A stretch of DNA of 64,000 nt. Source: JAJYSO01 sp964586655 (GTDB lineage: Bacteria; Bacteroidota; Bacteroidia; Flavobacteriales; Flavobacteriaceae). Each line of letters opens with the position of its first letter. Within the stretch, counting starts at the first letter, position 1. The stretch spans positions 248,001-312,000 of the forward strand of contig CAZPGY010000001.1 of the NCBI GenBank assembly GCA_964586655.1, given 5' to 3'. Of the stretch, positions 41,993 to 51,069 are shown in pieces. The notes beneath the pieces were generated by a model that saw only the letters and a program-made list of their open reading frames with translations, was not told the origin of the DNA and searched no databases. The position numbers and the translations under genes are program-made.

Positions 41993-42934
41993 CTAAGCTC
42001 TCGATTTATAATAAAGCTTAATCCGCCTCTTTCGTGTTCGATTTGTAAGGTATTTTTTTAGTAGTGGATTGGCAAAAACTACGGCTATAATGAACAGTAC
42101 CCCAAAGTAGAACTGCTTGCCGAGCAAGTCATCTTCTGAAAGAATTAGAATGGCCAGTAAAATGGAGTAGACCGGTTCGAGGTTAATGGTTAGGGTGGCA
42201 GAGTAGGCGCCTATTCGATTTACAATATTGATCATCAACATAAAGGCCATAGCGGTACAAACAATGCCTAAAAATAAAAGCCAGTTAAAATCGCTTAAGC
42301 TCATGACAAAAAAAGAAGTATCTATTTTACCTCGCAGCCCTAACCACAAAAACAGCACCAGGGCACCGACCAACATTTCATGTACTGTAATGACAGAAGA
42401 AGTCAGCCCATCTTTATTTAATCGGGCATTAAATACCGCAAAACAAGCGGATAAAAATGCGGAAATCAGTCCCCAAAACAGCCCTGCAAAATGATTTCCA
42501 TGAATATTTTGCGAGACAAAAATGACTCCAAAAATCACACAAATTCCCAAGGTGAATTCTAAGTATGAAAATTTTCGTTTCATTATCATGGGTTCCAACC
42601 AGCTGACATGTAGAGCAGTAGTGGCTAAGCATAATACGCCTAAAGAGGCAGTGGATATCTGTATGGCTTTAAAAAAGGTAAGCCAATGCAAAAGGACGAT
42701 TAATCCTACGCCCACTACTTTTAGAGCGGTGCGTTTGTCCCGTATTCTAAACGGCTGTTTGGTAATCAATAAATAGCCCAGTAAAGTTATACCGGCAATT
42801 AACATTCTGAAAAAGACGATTTTATAAAAATCTAAATCAATTAACTTTCCCAATATCCCGGTAAAACCCCATATCAGAACGATGAAGTGTAACATGATAT
42901 AGTACTTCAGGTTTGAAAATCGTAACGCTTTCAT
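41993..42934 (-). CDS. EamA/DMT-family transporter
   Basis: The 313-residue inner-membrane protein has ten hydrophobic segments in two EamA halves (about 13-140 and 160-295), as in the RhaT/YdcZ-type drug/metabolite transporters. The first helix has LIWGFTGILGKL, and the second half has the INLEPVYSILLAILIL motif. Substrates in this family include amino acids and nucleosides and are not predictable here. The tail is short and basic. A start at the second methionine, 12 codons in, is possible. Confidence 0.85.
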   Translation of the reverse strand: MKALRFSNLKYYIMLHFIVLIWGFTGILGKLIDLDFYKIVFFRMLIAGITLLGYLLITKQPFRIRDKRTALKVVGVGLIVLLHWLTFFKAIQISTASLGVLCLATTALHVSWLEPMIMKRKFSYLEFTLGICVIFGVIFVSQNIHGNHFAGLFWGLISAFLSACFAVFNARLNKDGLTSSVITVHEMLVGALVLFLWLGLRGKIDTSFFVMSLSDFNWLLFLGIVCTAMAFMLMINIVNRIGAYSATLTINLEPVYSILLAILILSEDDLLGKQFYFGVLFIIAVVFANPLLKKYLTNRTRKRRIKLYYKSRA

Positions 42935-42975
42935 ACGCAGAGTCTTTAACGTTTATAAATTGATTGTAAATAAGA

Positions 42976-43005
42976 AAAACGAAGGCCGACGAAGCCTTCG
43001 TTTTA
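42976..43005. terminator. Hairpin terminator upstream of the EamA gene
   Basis: AAAACGAAGGC and GCCTTCGTTTT form a perfect 11-base stem around a 7-base loop. T residues follow on both strands. It would stop readthrough from the minus-strand gene at 43275 into the EamA gene; the distance of about 270 bases is long. Confidence 0.65.
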
Positions 43006-43193
43006 TAAAAATTAATATGATATTTTCACGGCAAAATTACTTCAGGATTTACAAAAAAACACGTTTGCCGGATTTTTATTTTAAAGTTTTATACGCTGAT
43101 ATACAGCTACTTATATTTTTATTGCTTGTTCAAGCTCGATTTTACCTCCAAAAAAACATCATTTTTGAGAGGCAGGGTGAAAAAACTTCTTTT

Positions 43194-43254
43194 AATACGA
43201 AAAATTAATTTATAGGCTAAAAATTGATTCCTCTAATTTGTCATTGCGGTATAA
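43194..43254 (+). repeat. Interspersed repeat family D, copy 3
   Basis: It matches 15731-15775 and ends with GTCATTGCGGTATAA, which also ends the repeats at 15801 and 17419. The remaining part of the 42935-43274 gap holds the hairpin at 42976 and no recognisable gene. Confidence 0.5.
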
Positions 43255-43274
43255 GAGCTATAACATATTTATGC

Positions 43275-45716
43275 CTACAAATAATCTGAGAAATAATCAC
43301 AAGTTCTTTTGACGCGGTGCACGAAATCTGTTTTGAGATACTGGGTTTTAAGTCGGTCAAAATAGGGGTTTTTCAGGGCGTGTTGATAATATTCTTTCTG
43401 GTGATTCCATCGATAGACATAATGATATTTCTTTTCAAATTTCCCTAAGTCATCAGGAGTCAAAGGAGTTCTTTTTTGCCAACATTTAGCGGCACCCCAC
43501 AGGGCTTTGGCTTTTAGCACGGGATCTTTTGCGGCTTTAAAAGTTTTGTTGAAATATTGTTCCGCTTTGTATAATCGGTAATACTCTTCGAGATAAGTTG
43601 GCATTTTTTTGTCGATCTGCGGGCGTTTGAAATAAGCTCGACTATCTGTAGATCCTCTGTAATAAGCTGTGAGATGCCATGCTTGTCCATAATAGGAAGT
43701 GTTGTATAAAGCCACGGCATAGCCATAAAGCGCTCCGGCATCTTCGGGGTTTTGGGCAATGATGGCTTGGAGTTCGGCCATGCGTTTACTGTAGTGAAAT
43801 TTGGTATATTTTTGCCCGTCGTTGCGCGGCTGCAGATAGTCGTTGATTTGGGGCATAAACGGATCGGTGTAGGTTTCGTCTATAGAGGTGTTTTTCAGTG
43901 TTTTAGCTGCCAGTTTAAATTTTTGTTGACGAATGTATTTTGTGGCCAACAACTCTTTTAACACTTTGGCGGTATAATAAGTAGGGTGCAACAACCATTG
44001 TTCAAAATCTGACTTTGAAGGTTTTTTTCGATATTGAATAAGCTTTTTCAGCTCAGCGGTTGTCATATGATTCAATAAGATTCCGGGTTTATCACTAAAA
44101 CCGGGACTGACATAAAAATATTTTTCCTTTGATTTGTAATCCTGTCGCAATAGGCTGTGGGCCATGGCATATATGCCTTTAAGGGTGTCGCCTTGCGCAA
44201 AGTATCTCCCGGCAAGGATGTTGGACATGAGGTTCTTAAACTGCTGTTTAGCAAAATTTTTATTTGTTTCTTGCTTGGCCAAATTTTCCAAAGCTTTTAG
44301 TTGAGGCAATAATTTTTTTTCGACTTGGGTAGTAATTTTTGGCGTTTTGTAAAGGAGGTGTAAAAGTTTGAGGCGTTGATAAAGTGCTTTTTCCTTTGGA
44401 GACTGTTCCTGTCTTTTGGCCGAGGCCAAGGTCTGTTGCACTTTTTGCGGCTCTTGTTGCATAATGGCCAGGTAAGCCTTGGTTAAATACCAAAAGGCTG
44501 TGCTTTCTGTTTGTTGCGTTTTGATGAGTCGATTGAGGAATTGTTGAAACCGCTCGATATAGGGAAGGAACTTTTCATTTAATTTTTTCAGGTTTTCAGC
44601 AGGTTTGTAGTAATACGATATGTTGTTTTTTGGAAGCTTGGAGAGCACCTTGTTTTGCGCACTGACCTTTTTGGAAAAATAATAATATTCGAGCTTGTTG
44701 ACTTCCCGATTAATCAGTACTTCAAGGCCTTTGATTTGTGGGTATAAAGCATAAATTTTTTGGAGTTCTTCTAAGGCCAAAGTAGGCTTGTGCAAGACTT
44801 TCATTTCCAGGCTTATTGCTCGTTCTTGGTCGTTTTGACACAATAAGTTGTAAATCGCCTTGAAATGATTCCGGGTTTGTCGCGGACTGTTTCCCGAGAC
44901 GGACCACTGAAAGCTTTTTAGCGCACTGTATTTGTAAGCATCGCTATTGGCAAACATTTTGGTGTAATAATACCCTGCTTTTTCTTTGAGTCCCAAATGA
45001 TAATAAGCGCCGGCCTTGAATCCTAAAAGCCGAGTAAAAGCAACACTGTGGTCTCTTTTGTGACCAATTAGCTTTTTATAAAGGCTCAATACCTCCTTGT
45101 AATCTTGATTATAGAAAGCCATTCGCAGGATTTGAAAAGCGTATTTCATCTGTAGAAAGGGATGATCTACCGTTTTATAAATTCGAAGCCCTTCTTGCTT
45201 TAATGCACCATTTGATTTTGTCGGAGCCGTTTTTTCTTCCGGCCATTGTTGGGTGCGTTTATTGGCATTGACCTCACAGTCTTTGGCATAAATCAAATAA
45301 TCTAAAACCGGACGGTCTTTGTGTTTTTGTAAATAGCGGCTAAAAGCATTGTCAATAGCGATATTTTTTCCCGTTTTAATTTGTCGAAAAATGTTGGTAG
45401 GAGCTTCGTGGTACAGCAGACTTTCAATTTCTTTTTTGGAGAAACGATGGTCAAAAAAATTGACCCACTCTTTTAAAATGAGTTGTTTATTGACAACCTC
45501 CGTACTTGACGGGTTTTGCCAAGGATCTCCGTAATATTCTCGGTACATGGTAAATTTAAAGGGAGTGTAGGCTGGTTGCTCCGGGGTTGAATTGCCAAAG
45601 AAAACCGTATTGCTATAAAAATCGTGATACATTCCGGCACAAGCCCGAATGATTTGTTTGGAAAACAATAATAGGCTAACACTAATTGAAATCAGTAAAA
45701 ATCTTTTCCATTTCAT
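43275..45716 (-). CDS. Large envelope protein of unknown function, possibly repeat-helical
   Basis: The 813-residue product has an N-terminal hydrophobic signal or anchor (about 6-24), then mostly helical, Lys-, Gln- and Tyr-rich sequence. Segments such as YYHLGLKEKAGYYYTKM and YGYAVALYNTSYYGQAWHL look like TPR-type helices. There is no lipobox, so it is periplasmic or membrane-anchored. I do not recognise a characterised family. Its start overlaps the end of the upstream lipoprotein gene by 35 bases, so the two are translated together and probably work together. Confidence 0.72.
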   Translation of the reverse strand: MKWKRFLLISISVSLLLFSKQIIRACAGMYHDFYSNTVFFGNSTPEQPAYTPFKFTMYREYYGDPWQNPSSTEVVNKQLILKEWVNFFDHRFSKKEIESLLYHEAPTNIFRQIKTGKNIAIDNAFSRYLQKHKDRPVLDYLIYAKDCEVNANKRTQQWPEEKTAPTKSNGALKQEGLRIYKTVDHPFLQMKYAFQILRMAFYNQDYKEVLSLYKKLIGHKRDHSVAFTRLLGFKAGAYYHLGLKEKAGYYYTKMFANSDAYKYSALKSFQWSVSGNSPRQTRNHFKAIYNLLCQNDQERAISLEMKVLHKPTLALEELQKIYALYPQIKGLEVLINREVNKLEYYYFSKKVSAQNKVLSKLPKNNISYYYKPAENLKKLNEKFLPYIERFQQFLNRLIKTQQTESTAFWYLTKAYLAIMQQEPQKVQQTLASAKRQEQSPKEKALYQRLKLLHLLYKTPKITTQVEKKLLPQLKALENLAKQETNKNFAKQQFKNLMSNILAGRYFAQGDTLKGIYAMAHSLLRQDYKSKEKYFYVSPGFSDKPGILLNHMTTAELKKLIQYRKKPSKSDFEQWLLHPTYYTAKVLKELLATKYIRQQKFKLAAKTLKNTSIDETYTDPFMPQINDYLQPRNDGQKYTKFHYSKRMAELQAIIAQNPEDAGALYGYAVALYNTSYYGQAWHLTAYYRGSTDSRAYFKRPQIDKKMPTYLEEYYRLYKAEQYFNKTFKAAKDPVLKAKALWGAAKCWQKRTPLTPDDLGKFEKKYHYVYRWNHQKEYYQHALKNPYFDRLKTQYLKTDFVHRVKRTCDYFSDYL

Positions 45717-46740
45717 GAGTAGAAAATCGTTTAAAATTGATGGAATCGCATTGATACAATAAAATGCGCAAACGGTTTGCCTGAAGCTGTGTCGACAGGT
45801 ATTGTGCTACTTGGTGCACCGTTTCAAAATCGGCTTCCTCGAAACGAATCAATTGACCTTTTTGCAGGGCATATCCTTTATAAAGGCTGTCTTTTTGAAC
45901 GAGGAAATGCCGGTAACCTTGTTTTTTGAAGAGTTCATTGTTTTTTAAATCCCGGTCATCAAGCTTTCGAAGGATTCCTTTAAAGGCTCTTTTCACGCCT
46001 TTCATCTGTTTCTTTTCAAACAATAAAGTCCACGAATAAATAGGCAAGGCAACATCCAAAGATAAGGGATAATCGGCTAAATGCGATAAATATTGCTTGG
46101 TGGTTTGTAAACTAATAATAGAATTTTTCACCTCGGGATCGGTAAGGTCGTTCATGTTATAAACCATTAGCAAACCTTTGTCCACCGGCGGGATTCCTGT
46201 TTTTTGATCATATTTAATCTGATGCAATCGAAGGGTGGCGCTCAAGGTTTTTGAGGCGGCATAATCTTGTTGGGCGATTTTCTGTAAGAGGGTGAAATAC
46301 AGTGTTTTATTGCTTGCTGTCCAATCACAATCAATTTGTATTTCGGGAGGATTGATATTTATTTTTTCAGCTTTTTGTCGAATCAGTTTGACGATATTCC
46401 GCGCGTAATAATCCAAGTTGTGCCAATTCATGGCATTTAAGGCTTCGGGAGTAATATAGACCACCGGGATTATGGTTTGCTGTGGCAGGGATTCACCAAA
46501 ATTGATAATGGCAGAAGGCATTGGCTTGTTTTTCGGTCCCAAAACAACATCAAAGAAACGTGTGTATAGGTATTCGGAATTTACTGCAGCCATGTTTTTT
46601 TTGGCAAAATCAGAGAGGTTTAAATTGGTTTTCCAATAATAAAACCCACGGGTAACTACTCGTTCTTGCTGCGGTTGACAAGCCGATAGCACGAGCAATG
46701 GCAACAAGAATATTCCCAGTTGTTGAAGCAGTTTTGGCAT
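45682..46740 (-). CDS. Lipoprotein with glycoside-hydrolase-like fold, family uncertain
   Basis: The 352-residue lipoprotein (lipobox LLVLSAC, Cys21) has a central part with alternating strands and helices: IIPVVYITPEAL, then EIQIDCDWTASNK with several acidic residues and YFTLLQKIA, LSATLRLHQIKY, GLLMVYNMND, LSLDVALPIYSW. The layout is that of a TIM-barrel such as the DUF3142 group, which I offer as the likeliest relation only. The catalytic state is unknown. It precedes the 813-residue protein with a 35-base overlap and lies 80 bases downstream of mntH. Confidence 0.72.
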   Translation of the reverse strand: MPKLLQQLGIFLLPLLVLSACQPQQERVVTRGFYYWKTNLNLSDFAKKNMAAVNSEYLYTRFFDVVLGPKNKPMPSAIINFGESLPQQTIIPVVYITPEALNAMNWHNLDYYARNIVKLIRQKAEKININPPEIQIDCDWTASNKTLYFTLLQKIAQQDYAASKTLSATLRLHQIKYDQKTGIPPVDKGLLMVYNMNDLTDPEVKNSIISLQTTKQYLSHLADYPLSLDVALPIYSWTLLFEKKQMKGVKRAFKGILRKLDDRDLKNNELFKKQGYRHFLVQKDSLYKGYALQKGQLIRFEEADFETVHQVAQYLSTQLQANRLRILLYQCDSINFKRFSTHEMEKIFTDFN

Positions 46741-46820
46741 GGGCCGGCAGTGTTTCTAAAGTGCAAAAATAGCTGAATTTCTGAAGGCAATAAAATGTAA
46801 AGAAACACTTTTTTGTACGG

Positions 46821-48701
46821 CTACACGATAAAGACCGGAATGTCGATTTTGTGACGCACGGCGTCTACCGTGGTTCCAAATAATAAATCTTTAAGGCCTT
46901 TATGGCCGTGTTGTCCTAATACCAAAAGGTCAAAATCTCCTTTGTTTACAATCCCCGGAATACTCTTTTTAGGAGAACCAAAACCGAGTTTGGTTTTGAT
47001 GGCATAGTCTCTTGCCGACAATTCTGTTTGATAAGCTTTTAGAAAACGCTGGTCGCTTTCGGTTTCATAATCTTCAATATCCTTACCATAAATCATGGCG
47101 CCGGCAGATTCTACCACGTGAATTAAGGTATAGCTTGCCGCTTTGCCTCCCAGTTGCAGGGCGGTGGCAATGCTTTCTTGATCAGAGGTTGAAAAATCGA
47201 CTGCAATTGCAATATTCTTATAGGTAATGGGCTTGGAAAACTCTTTGATTTTGGCATCGGTAATATGGGGTACCAACTTTCGGGATTTGATCCGGGGATG
47301 TTTAATCAAGGGTTTTATGGTGATGTAGATAAGCAATATTCCCAAGGCTATGGCCAAGGGGACAACAAAAATCTGAATGTAAATGGGGTGCGCTGCGGCA
47401 GCGGTCCAGCTTTGAATTTCATTGATGACCAACTTGGCGTTTAAAATCACGATAGTCAATGTGATGAGCCATGCGGCAATGCGCACAGGCCATTTGATGT
47501 GGAAACCCTTCATCAGTTTTTTGGAACTGACAAAATGAATGAGCGGAATAATGGCAAATCCCAGCTGCAGACTGAGAACGACTTGGCTTAGTACCAGAAG
47601 CTCGCCGGTGCGGTCGCCTCCGAAATAGATTACGGTAAATAAAGCCGGAATTATGGCCAGCATTCGAGTAATGAGTCTTCTTGCCCAGGGTTGGATGCGC
47701 AAGTTTAAGTGCCCTTCCATAACAATTTGTCCGGCGAGGGTACCTGTTAGGGTCGAGCTTTGTCCGGCTGCAATCAGAGCCAAGGCAAACAAAATGGGTG
47801 CCCATTGGTTTCCCAATAAGGGCTCGAGCAGTTTGTGAGCATCTTGTATTTCGGCCACGTGAATACCATTGGAAAAAAAGACAGCGGCCGAGAGAATAAG
47901 GATGGCTGCATTTACCAAAAAAGCGACGTTTAGGGCTACGGCAGAATCTATAAAATTGAATTTCAAAGCCTCTTTGATTCCCTTTTTGGTGTGTTTAATT
48001 TTTCGAGACTGCACCAGTGAGGAGTGCAAATATAAATTGTGTGGCATGACGGTGGCTCCAATAATTCCAATGGCGATATAGAGGGCGGTATCATTGGGCA
48101 GGCTGGGAACAAATCCACTTATAATTCCCGAGACATCAGGTTGGGCAAAGAACATTTCTACCAAAAAAGAAACCGCAATGATAAAGATTAGAGCAATGAT
48201 AAAGGCTTCCATTTTACGCATGCCTTTATTAATTAGGAAAAGCAGGATAAAACTGTCTAAGGCCGTAATGGAAACGCCCCAAATCATGGGGAGGCCAAAG
48301 AGCAAATTCAGCCCAATCGCCATTCCGATGACCTCGGCCAAATCGCAGGCTACAATGGCAATTTCGGCCAGAATATACAGCACAAAATTGACAAAAGGAT
48401 TATAAGCCTCACGAGAGGCCTGTGCCAAATCCATTCCGCGAACTACCCCGAGTCGGGCACACAAACTTTGCAGTAACAAGGCCATGAGGTTGGACATGAG
48501 CAACACCCAAATCAAGGTGTAGCCAAAGCGACTTCCGCCTTCGATGCCGGTGGCCCAGTTGCCGGGATCCATATAGCCTACACTCACAAGATAGGCCGGC
48601 CCCAAAAAGGCCAATAGGCGCTTCCACCAAGATTTTTGTGTGGAGGGATCTACAGTGCCGTGGACTTCTTCGAGTGATTTGTGGTTTTTTTCTAATTTCA
48701 C
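46821..48701 (-). CDS. mntH: Nramp-family Mn/Fe transporter with C-terminal UspA domain
   Basis: The 626-residue protein has an Nramp domain (about 30-455) with the metal-binding MDPGN (44-48) and MPH (219-221) motifs, which imports Mn2+ or Fe2+ with protons. It is followed by a linker and a universal-stress-protein domain (about 495-626). The latter ends with the ATP-binding pattern G-2x-G-9x-G-T (GQHG at 596-599, Gly609), so it may bind ATP and couple transport to energy state. Its start overlaps the mntR stop by four bases. Plain MntH is about 410-450 residues. Confidence 0.93.
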   Translation of the reverse strand: MKLEKNHKSLEEVHGTVDPSTQKSWWKRLLAFLGPAYLVSVGYMDPGNWATGIEGGSRFGYTLIWVLLMSNLMALLLQSLCARLGVVRGMDLAQASREAYNPFVNFVLYILAEIAIVACDLAEVIGMAIGLNLLFGLPMIWGVSITALDSFILLFLINKGMRKMEAFIIALIFIIAVSFLVEMFFAQPDVSGIISGFVPSLPNDTALYIAIGIIGATVMPHNLYLHSSLVQSRKIKHTKKGIKEALKFNFIDSAVALNVAFLVNAAILILSAAVFFSNGIHVAEIQDAHKLLEPLLGNQWAPILFALALIAAGQSSTLTGTLAGQIVMEGHLNLRIQPWARRLITRMLAIIPALFTVIYFGGDRTGELLVLSQVVLSLQLGFAIIPLIHFVSSKKLMKGFHIKWPVRIAAWLITLTIVILNAKLVINEIQSWTAAAAHPIYIQIFVVPLAIALGILLIYITIKPLIKHPRIKSRKLVPHITDAKIKEFSKPITYKNIAIAVDFSTSDQESIATALQLGGKAASYTLIHVVESAGAMIYGKDIEDYETESDQRFLKAYQTELSARDYAIKTKLGFGSPKKSIPGIVNKGDFDLLVLGQHGHKGLKDLLFGTTVDAVRHKIDIPVFIV

Positions 48702-49360
48702 TGTGCTGATTTAAGGTTGACAAAAATATTGGCAGCGGTCTTTTCGGAGATGTGGATTTGCTGCGTACCGATTTTTATTTTCATAGACTCATCAAAGTCT
48801 TCTTTATCAATAATTTCTATAGGGTCTCCCAGGGCAATACCCTGCTTGTCGAGGTGTTGTAAAAAAGCTTTGGAAGAATCATTAACCCCTACAAAATCAC
48901 CGCAATCACCAACGGCACAGTTGGTCAATAAAACTTTGTCGCTCGTTGGGAAATTGCCTTCTCTGTCGGGTATGGGGTCTCCGTGAGGGTCTGTTTTGGG
49001 AAAGTTGAGAAAGGCATCCAATCGATTGGTTAATTTCTCGGATTGAATGTGCTCCAATTGCTCGGCGAGTTCGTGAACTTCATCCCATGAGAAATGCAGT
49101 TTTTCTACCAAAAAGAATTCCCACAAACGATGCTTTCGGATCACTTTTAACGCATGTTTTTTACCGGTTTTGGTTAGGGTTACGCCCTGATAGGGCTGAT
49201 ATGCCAAAAGTGCTTTATCGGCCAAACGCTTGACCATGTCGGTGACCGATGAGGCCTGGGTGCTCATCTTTTGGGATAAAGCATTGGTCGGCACTCCGTC
49301 TTTGTGCTGCTTTTCTAAGTGGTAAATGGTCTTGAGATAATTTTCTTCAGCTAAAGTCAT
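48698..49360 (-). CDS. mntR: DtxR/MntR-family metal-dependent repressor
   Basis: The 220-residue regulator has an N-terminal winged helix (about 1-60), a dimer and metal-binding domain (HALKVIRKHRLWE and VHELAEQLEH, about 75-105) and a C-terminal FeoA-like SH3 domain (about 145-220). It probably represses mntH when Mn2+ or Fe2+ is plentiful. It is the first gene of the mntR-mntH operon. The start at 49360 (MTLAEENYLKTIYHLEK) matches the family; the frame continues upstream through AT-rich promoter DNA. Confidence 0.93.
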   Translation of the reverse strand: MTLAEENYLKTIYHLEKQHKDGVPTNALSQKMSTQASSVTDMVKRLADKALLAYQPYQGVTLTKTGKKHALKVIRKHRLWEFFLVEKLHFSWDEVHELAEQLEHIQSEKLTNRLDAFLNFPKTDPHGDPIPDREGNFPTSDKVLLTNCAVGDCGDFVGVNDSSKAFLQHLDKQGIALGDPIEIIDKEDFDESMKIKIGTQQIHISEKTAANIFVNLKSAQ

Positions 49361-49367
49361 GCTGTAA

Positions 49368-49408
49368 TTTTTGTTTGTACAAAAATAAATTTTTTTATAA
49401 CTAAACAA
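49368..49408 (-). promoter_or_regulatory. mntRH promoter with overlapping palindromic operator
   Basis: On the minus strand TTG (49406-49408) and TATTTTTG (49380-49387) are 18 bases apart. A perfect inverted repeat TTTTTGT-N4-ACAAAAA (49368-49385) overlaps the end of the -7 element, where a repressor would block RNA polymerase. I infer an MntR site; the motif is not proven. Confidence 0.6.
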
Positions 49409-49450
49409 AAATTTAGGGCAATCTAAAAAAGAACAAAGAAAGAGCAACGA

Positions 49451-49469
49451 CCTGTGGACGTCCTTAGAA
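49451..49469 (-). repeat. Short dispersed repeat, inverted copy of 34776-34794
   Basis: The 19 bases differ at one position from the reverse complement of 34776-34794. The site lies in the 143-base gap upstream of mntR. Confidence 0.45.
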
Positions 49470-49503
49470 TTGGGTATAAATCCTTTGCCGGAGGGCGCTG
49501 TTT

Positions 49504-49977
49504 TTAATATGTCCTCAGGTATTCCACTACTTGTCGGGCTTCTTCTTTAGAGAGCCCCACATCGACCATATCGGTTGCATATTGGCCGCGCATGGCCATG
49601 ACTTCGGGGTTATTTTCGATCATCCCTTGGGGATTGAGGATCATATTCATGACAAATTGGGCAGAGCGTTCTTGCAGGACTCCTCCGAGAGCAGGAGCTG
49701 CCACATCTTCGTGGATTCTGTGGCAGCCGGAGCATCGGTTTTGAAAAATTTTCTTTCCTGCCGCTACCATTTGCGTGTCGATTTCTGTTCCGAGGACAAT
49801 TTCTTCTGTAATGGGACCCACGCCGGTTTTCTCTTTGTTGGGGAATTGTGGAGTAATGCTTTGTGACGAATCTGCAGCCACAGAACGGGCTTCATTTTTA
49901 TCGTGTGGCCCTTTGCAAGCCATGGTGATCAGTAAGAGAAGAATTCCTATAAACGAAGTGATCTTAAGCTTATACAT
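49504..49977 (-). CDS. Cytochrome c lipoprotein
   Basis: The 157-residue lipoprotein (lipobox ITMAC, Cys21) carries one c-type heme motif CSGCH (82-86) and several methionines near 115-135 as candidate sixth ligands. The C-terminal helix (EEARQVVEYLRTY) is that of class I cytochrome c. It is probably a small electron carrier tied to the membrane facing the periplasm. It lies between sodB and mntR on the same strand but well separated from both. Confidence 0.87.
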   Translation of the reverse strand: MYKLKITSFIGILLLLITMACKGPHDKNEARSVAADSSQSITPQFPNKEKTGVGPITEEIVLGTEIDTQMVAAGKKIFQNRCSGCHRIHEDVAAPALGGVLQERSAQFVMNMILNPQGMIENNPEVMAMRGQYATDMVDVGLSKEEARQVVEYLRTY

Positions 49978-50137
49978 AGTTGATAAAGTTTTAATTGTGC
50001 GGAGGCTGATTTCCGTCTTTTTTACTGCGTAATTAATTCGAAATTAGGGATAAGGCTTTATGATTCCAAGTTTATTCACAGCTTTGGGAAAGTTTTATAA
50101 ATAGAGTCTTTCTTCATTCCCGGGGGGAATAAAAAAG

Positions 50138-50175
50138 AAAAACCCCAAACCTATGGGGGAGGGTTCAGGGTTTTT
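50138..50175 (-). terminator. Terminator of sodB
   Basis: On the minus strand AAAAACCC pairs with GGGTTTTT and a further six pairs with two wobbles extend the stem. T residues follow. It lies 26 bases after the sodB stop. Confidence 0.8.
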
Positions 50176-50200
50176 TAGTCAGCTCTAAATCGACACGAAT

Positions 50201-50809
50201 TTATTTTTCGGCTTCATATTTTTTAGCCACTACATCCCAGTCGATCACGCTAAAGAAAGCTTCAACGTAGTCGGGACGTTTGTTTTGATATTTCAAATAA
50301 TAAGCGTGTTCCCACACATCGATACCGAGAATAGGGGTGCCACACTCGCCGTCACCGGGCATAAGTGGGTTGTCTTGATTGGGAGTAGAGCAAACGCTCA
50401 CTTTTCCTCCTTTATGCGCACAAAGCCAAGCCCAGCCTGAACCGAAACGGGTTTTGGCGGCAGTAGAAAAAGCTTCTTTAAACTGGTCAAAAGAACCAAA
50501 AGCTTCGTTAATGGCTTTGGCCAAATCACCGGAAGGCTGGCCGCCTCCGTTGGGAGACATTACTTCAAAGTAAAGATTGTGGTTGTAATAGCCGCCTCCA
50601 TTGTTTCGAACAGCAGAATTGGACATATCCAAATCAGTCAAAATATCTTCGATAGATTTTCCGTCCAAATCGGTGCCTTCAATGGCATTGTTTAATTTTT
50701 TGGTGTATCCGGCGTGGTGCTTTCCATAGTGTATTTTCATGGTTTCCTCATCAATATGAGGGGTCAACGCATCATAGTCATACTTTAGTTTAGGTTGCTC
50801 AAAAGCCAT
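50201..50809 (-). CDS. sodB: Superoxide dismutase (Fe or Mn)
   Basis: The cytoplasmic enzyme converts superoxide to peroxide and oxygen. The 202-residue protein has all four metal ligands: His27 (MKIHYGKHHAGY), His77 (GGYYNHNLY), Asp164 and His168 (DVWEHAYY). The GGGQPSGDLA and STPNQDNPL segments occur in both Fe- and Mn-type enzymes, so metal choice is not certain. The mntH gene nearby would fit Mn use. It has its own terminator. Confidence 0.95.
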   Translation of the reverse strand: MAFEQPKLKYDYDALTPHIDEETMKIHYGKHHAGYTKKLNNAIEGTDLDGKSIEDILTDLDMSNSAVRNNGGGYYNHNLYFEVMSPNGGGQPSGDLAKAINEAFGSFDQFKEAFSTAAKTRFGSGWAWLCAHKGGKVSVCSTPNQDNPLMPGDGECGTPILGIDVWEHAYYLKYQNKRPDYVEAFFSVIDWDVVAKKYEAEK

Positions 50810-51011
50810 AGTAATATAGGTTTAAATTATTGTTTAGATTTAAGGACTCCAAATTTAATTATATATTGAGATAAGTTCAATAAATAAGTGTTATAAATTA
50901 CTTAAATAACCAATCTATTTTTGTGAAAATGAGCTGGTTTTTTAAACTTTCCGCAATTGTCGATATTTCTTGGAGGTAAAAAAAACAACAGGTATTTTCT
51001 TGACGATCCGG

Positions 51012-51048
51012 CAAAAAAAAATCCGTTAAGCTACTATGCCCAACGGAT
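51012..51048 (-). terminator. Terminator of the suf operon
   Basis: ATCCGTT (51021-51027) and AACGGAT (51042-51048) form a 7-base stem on the minus strand, followed by a long T run. It lies just past the last gene of the operon. Confidence 0.8.
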
Positions 51049-51069
51049 AGGTATTTTGTTGAAGCGAAT

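Noticed and set aside
42960..43208. Plus-strand frame of 82 codons in the 42.9-43.3 kb gap
   Set aside because: It crosses a strong hairpin and AT-rich DNA, has no promoter and no similarity.
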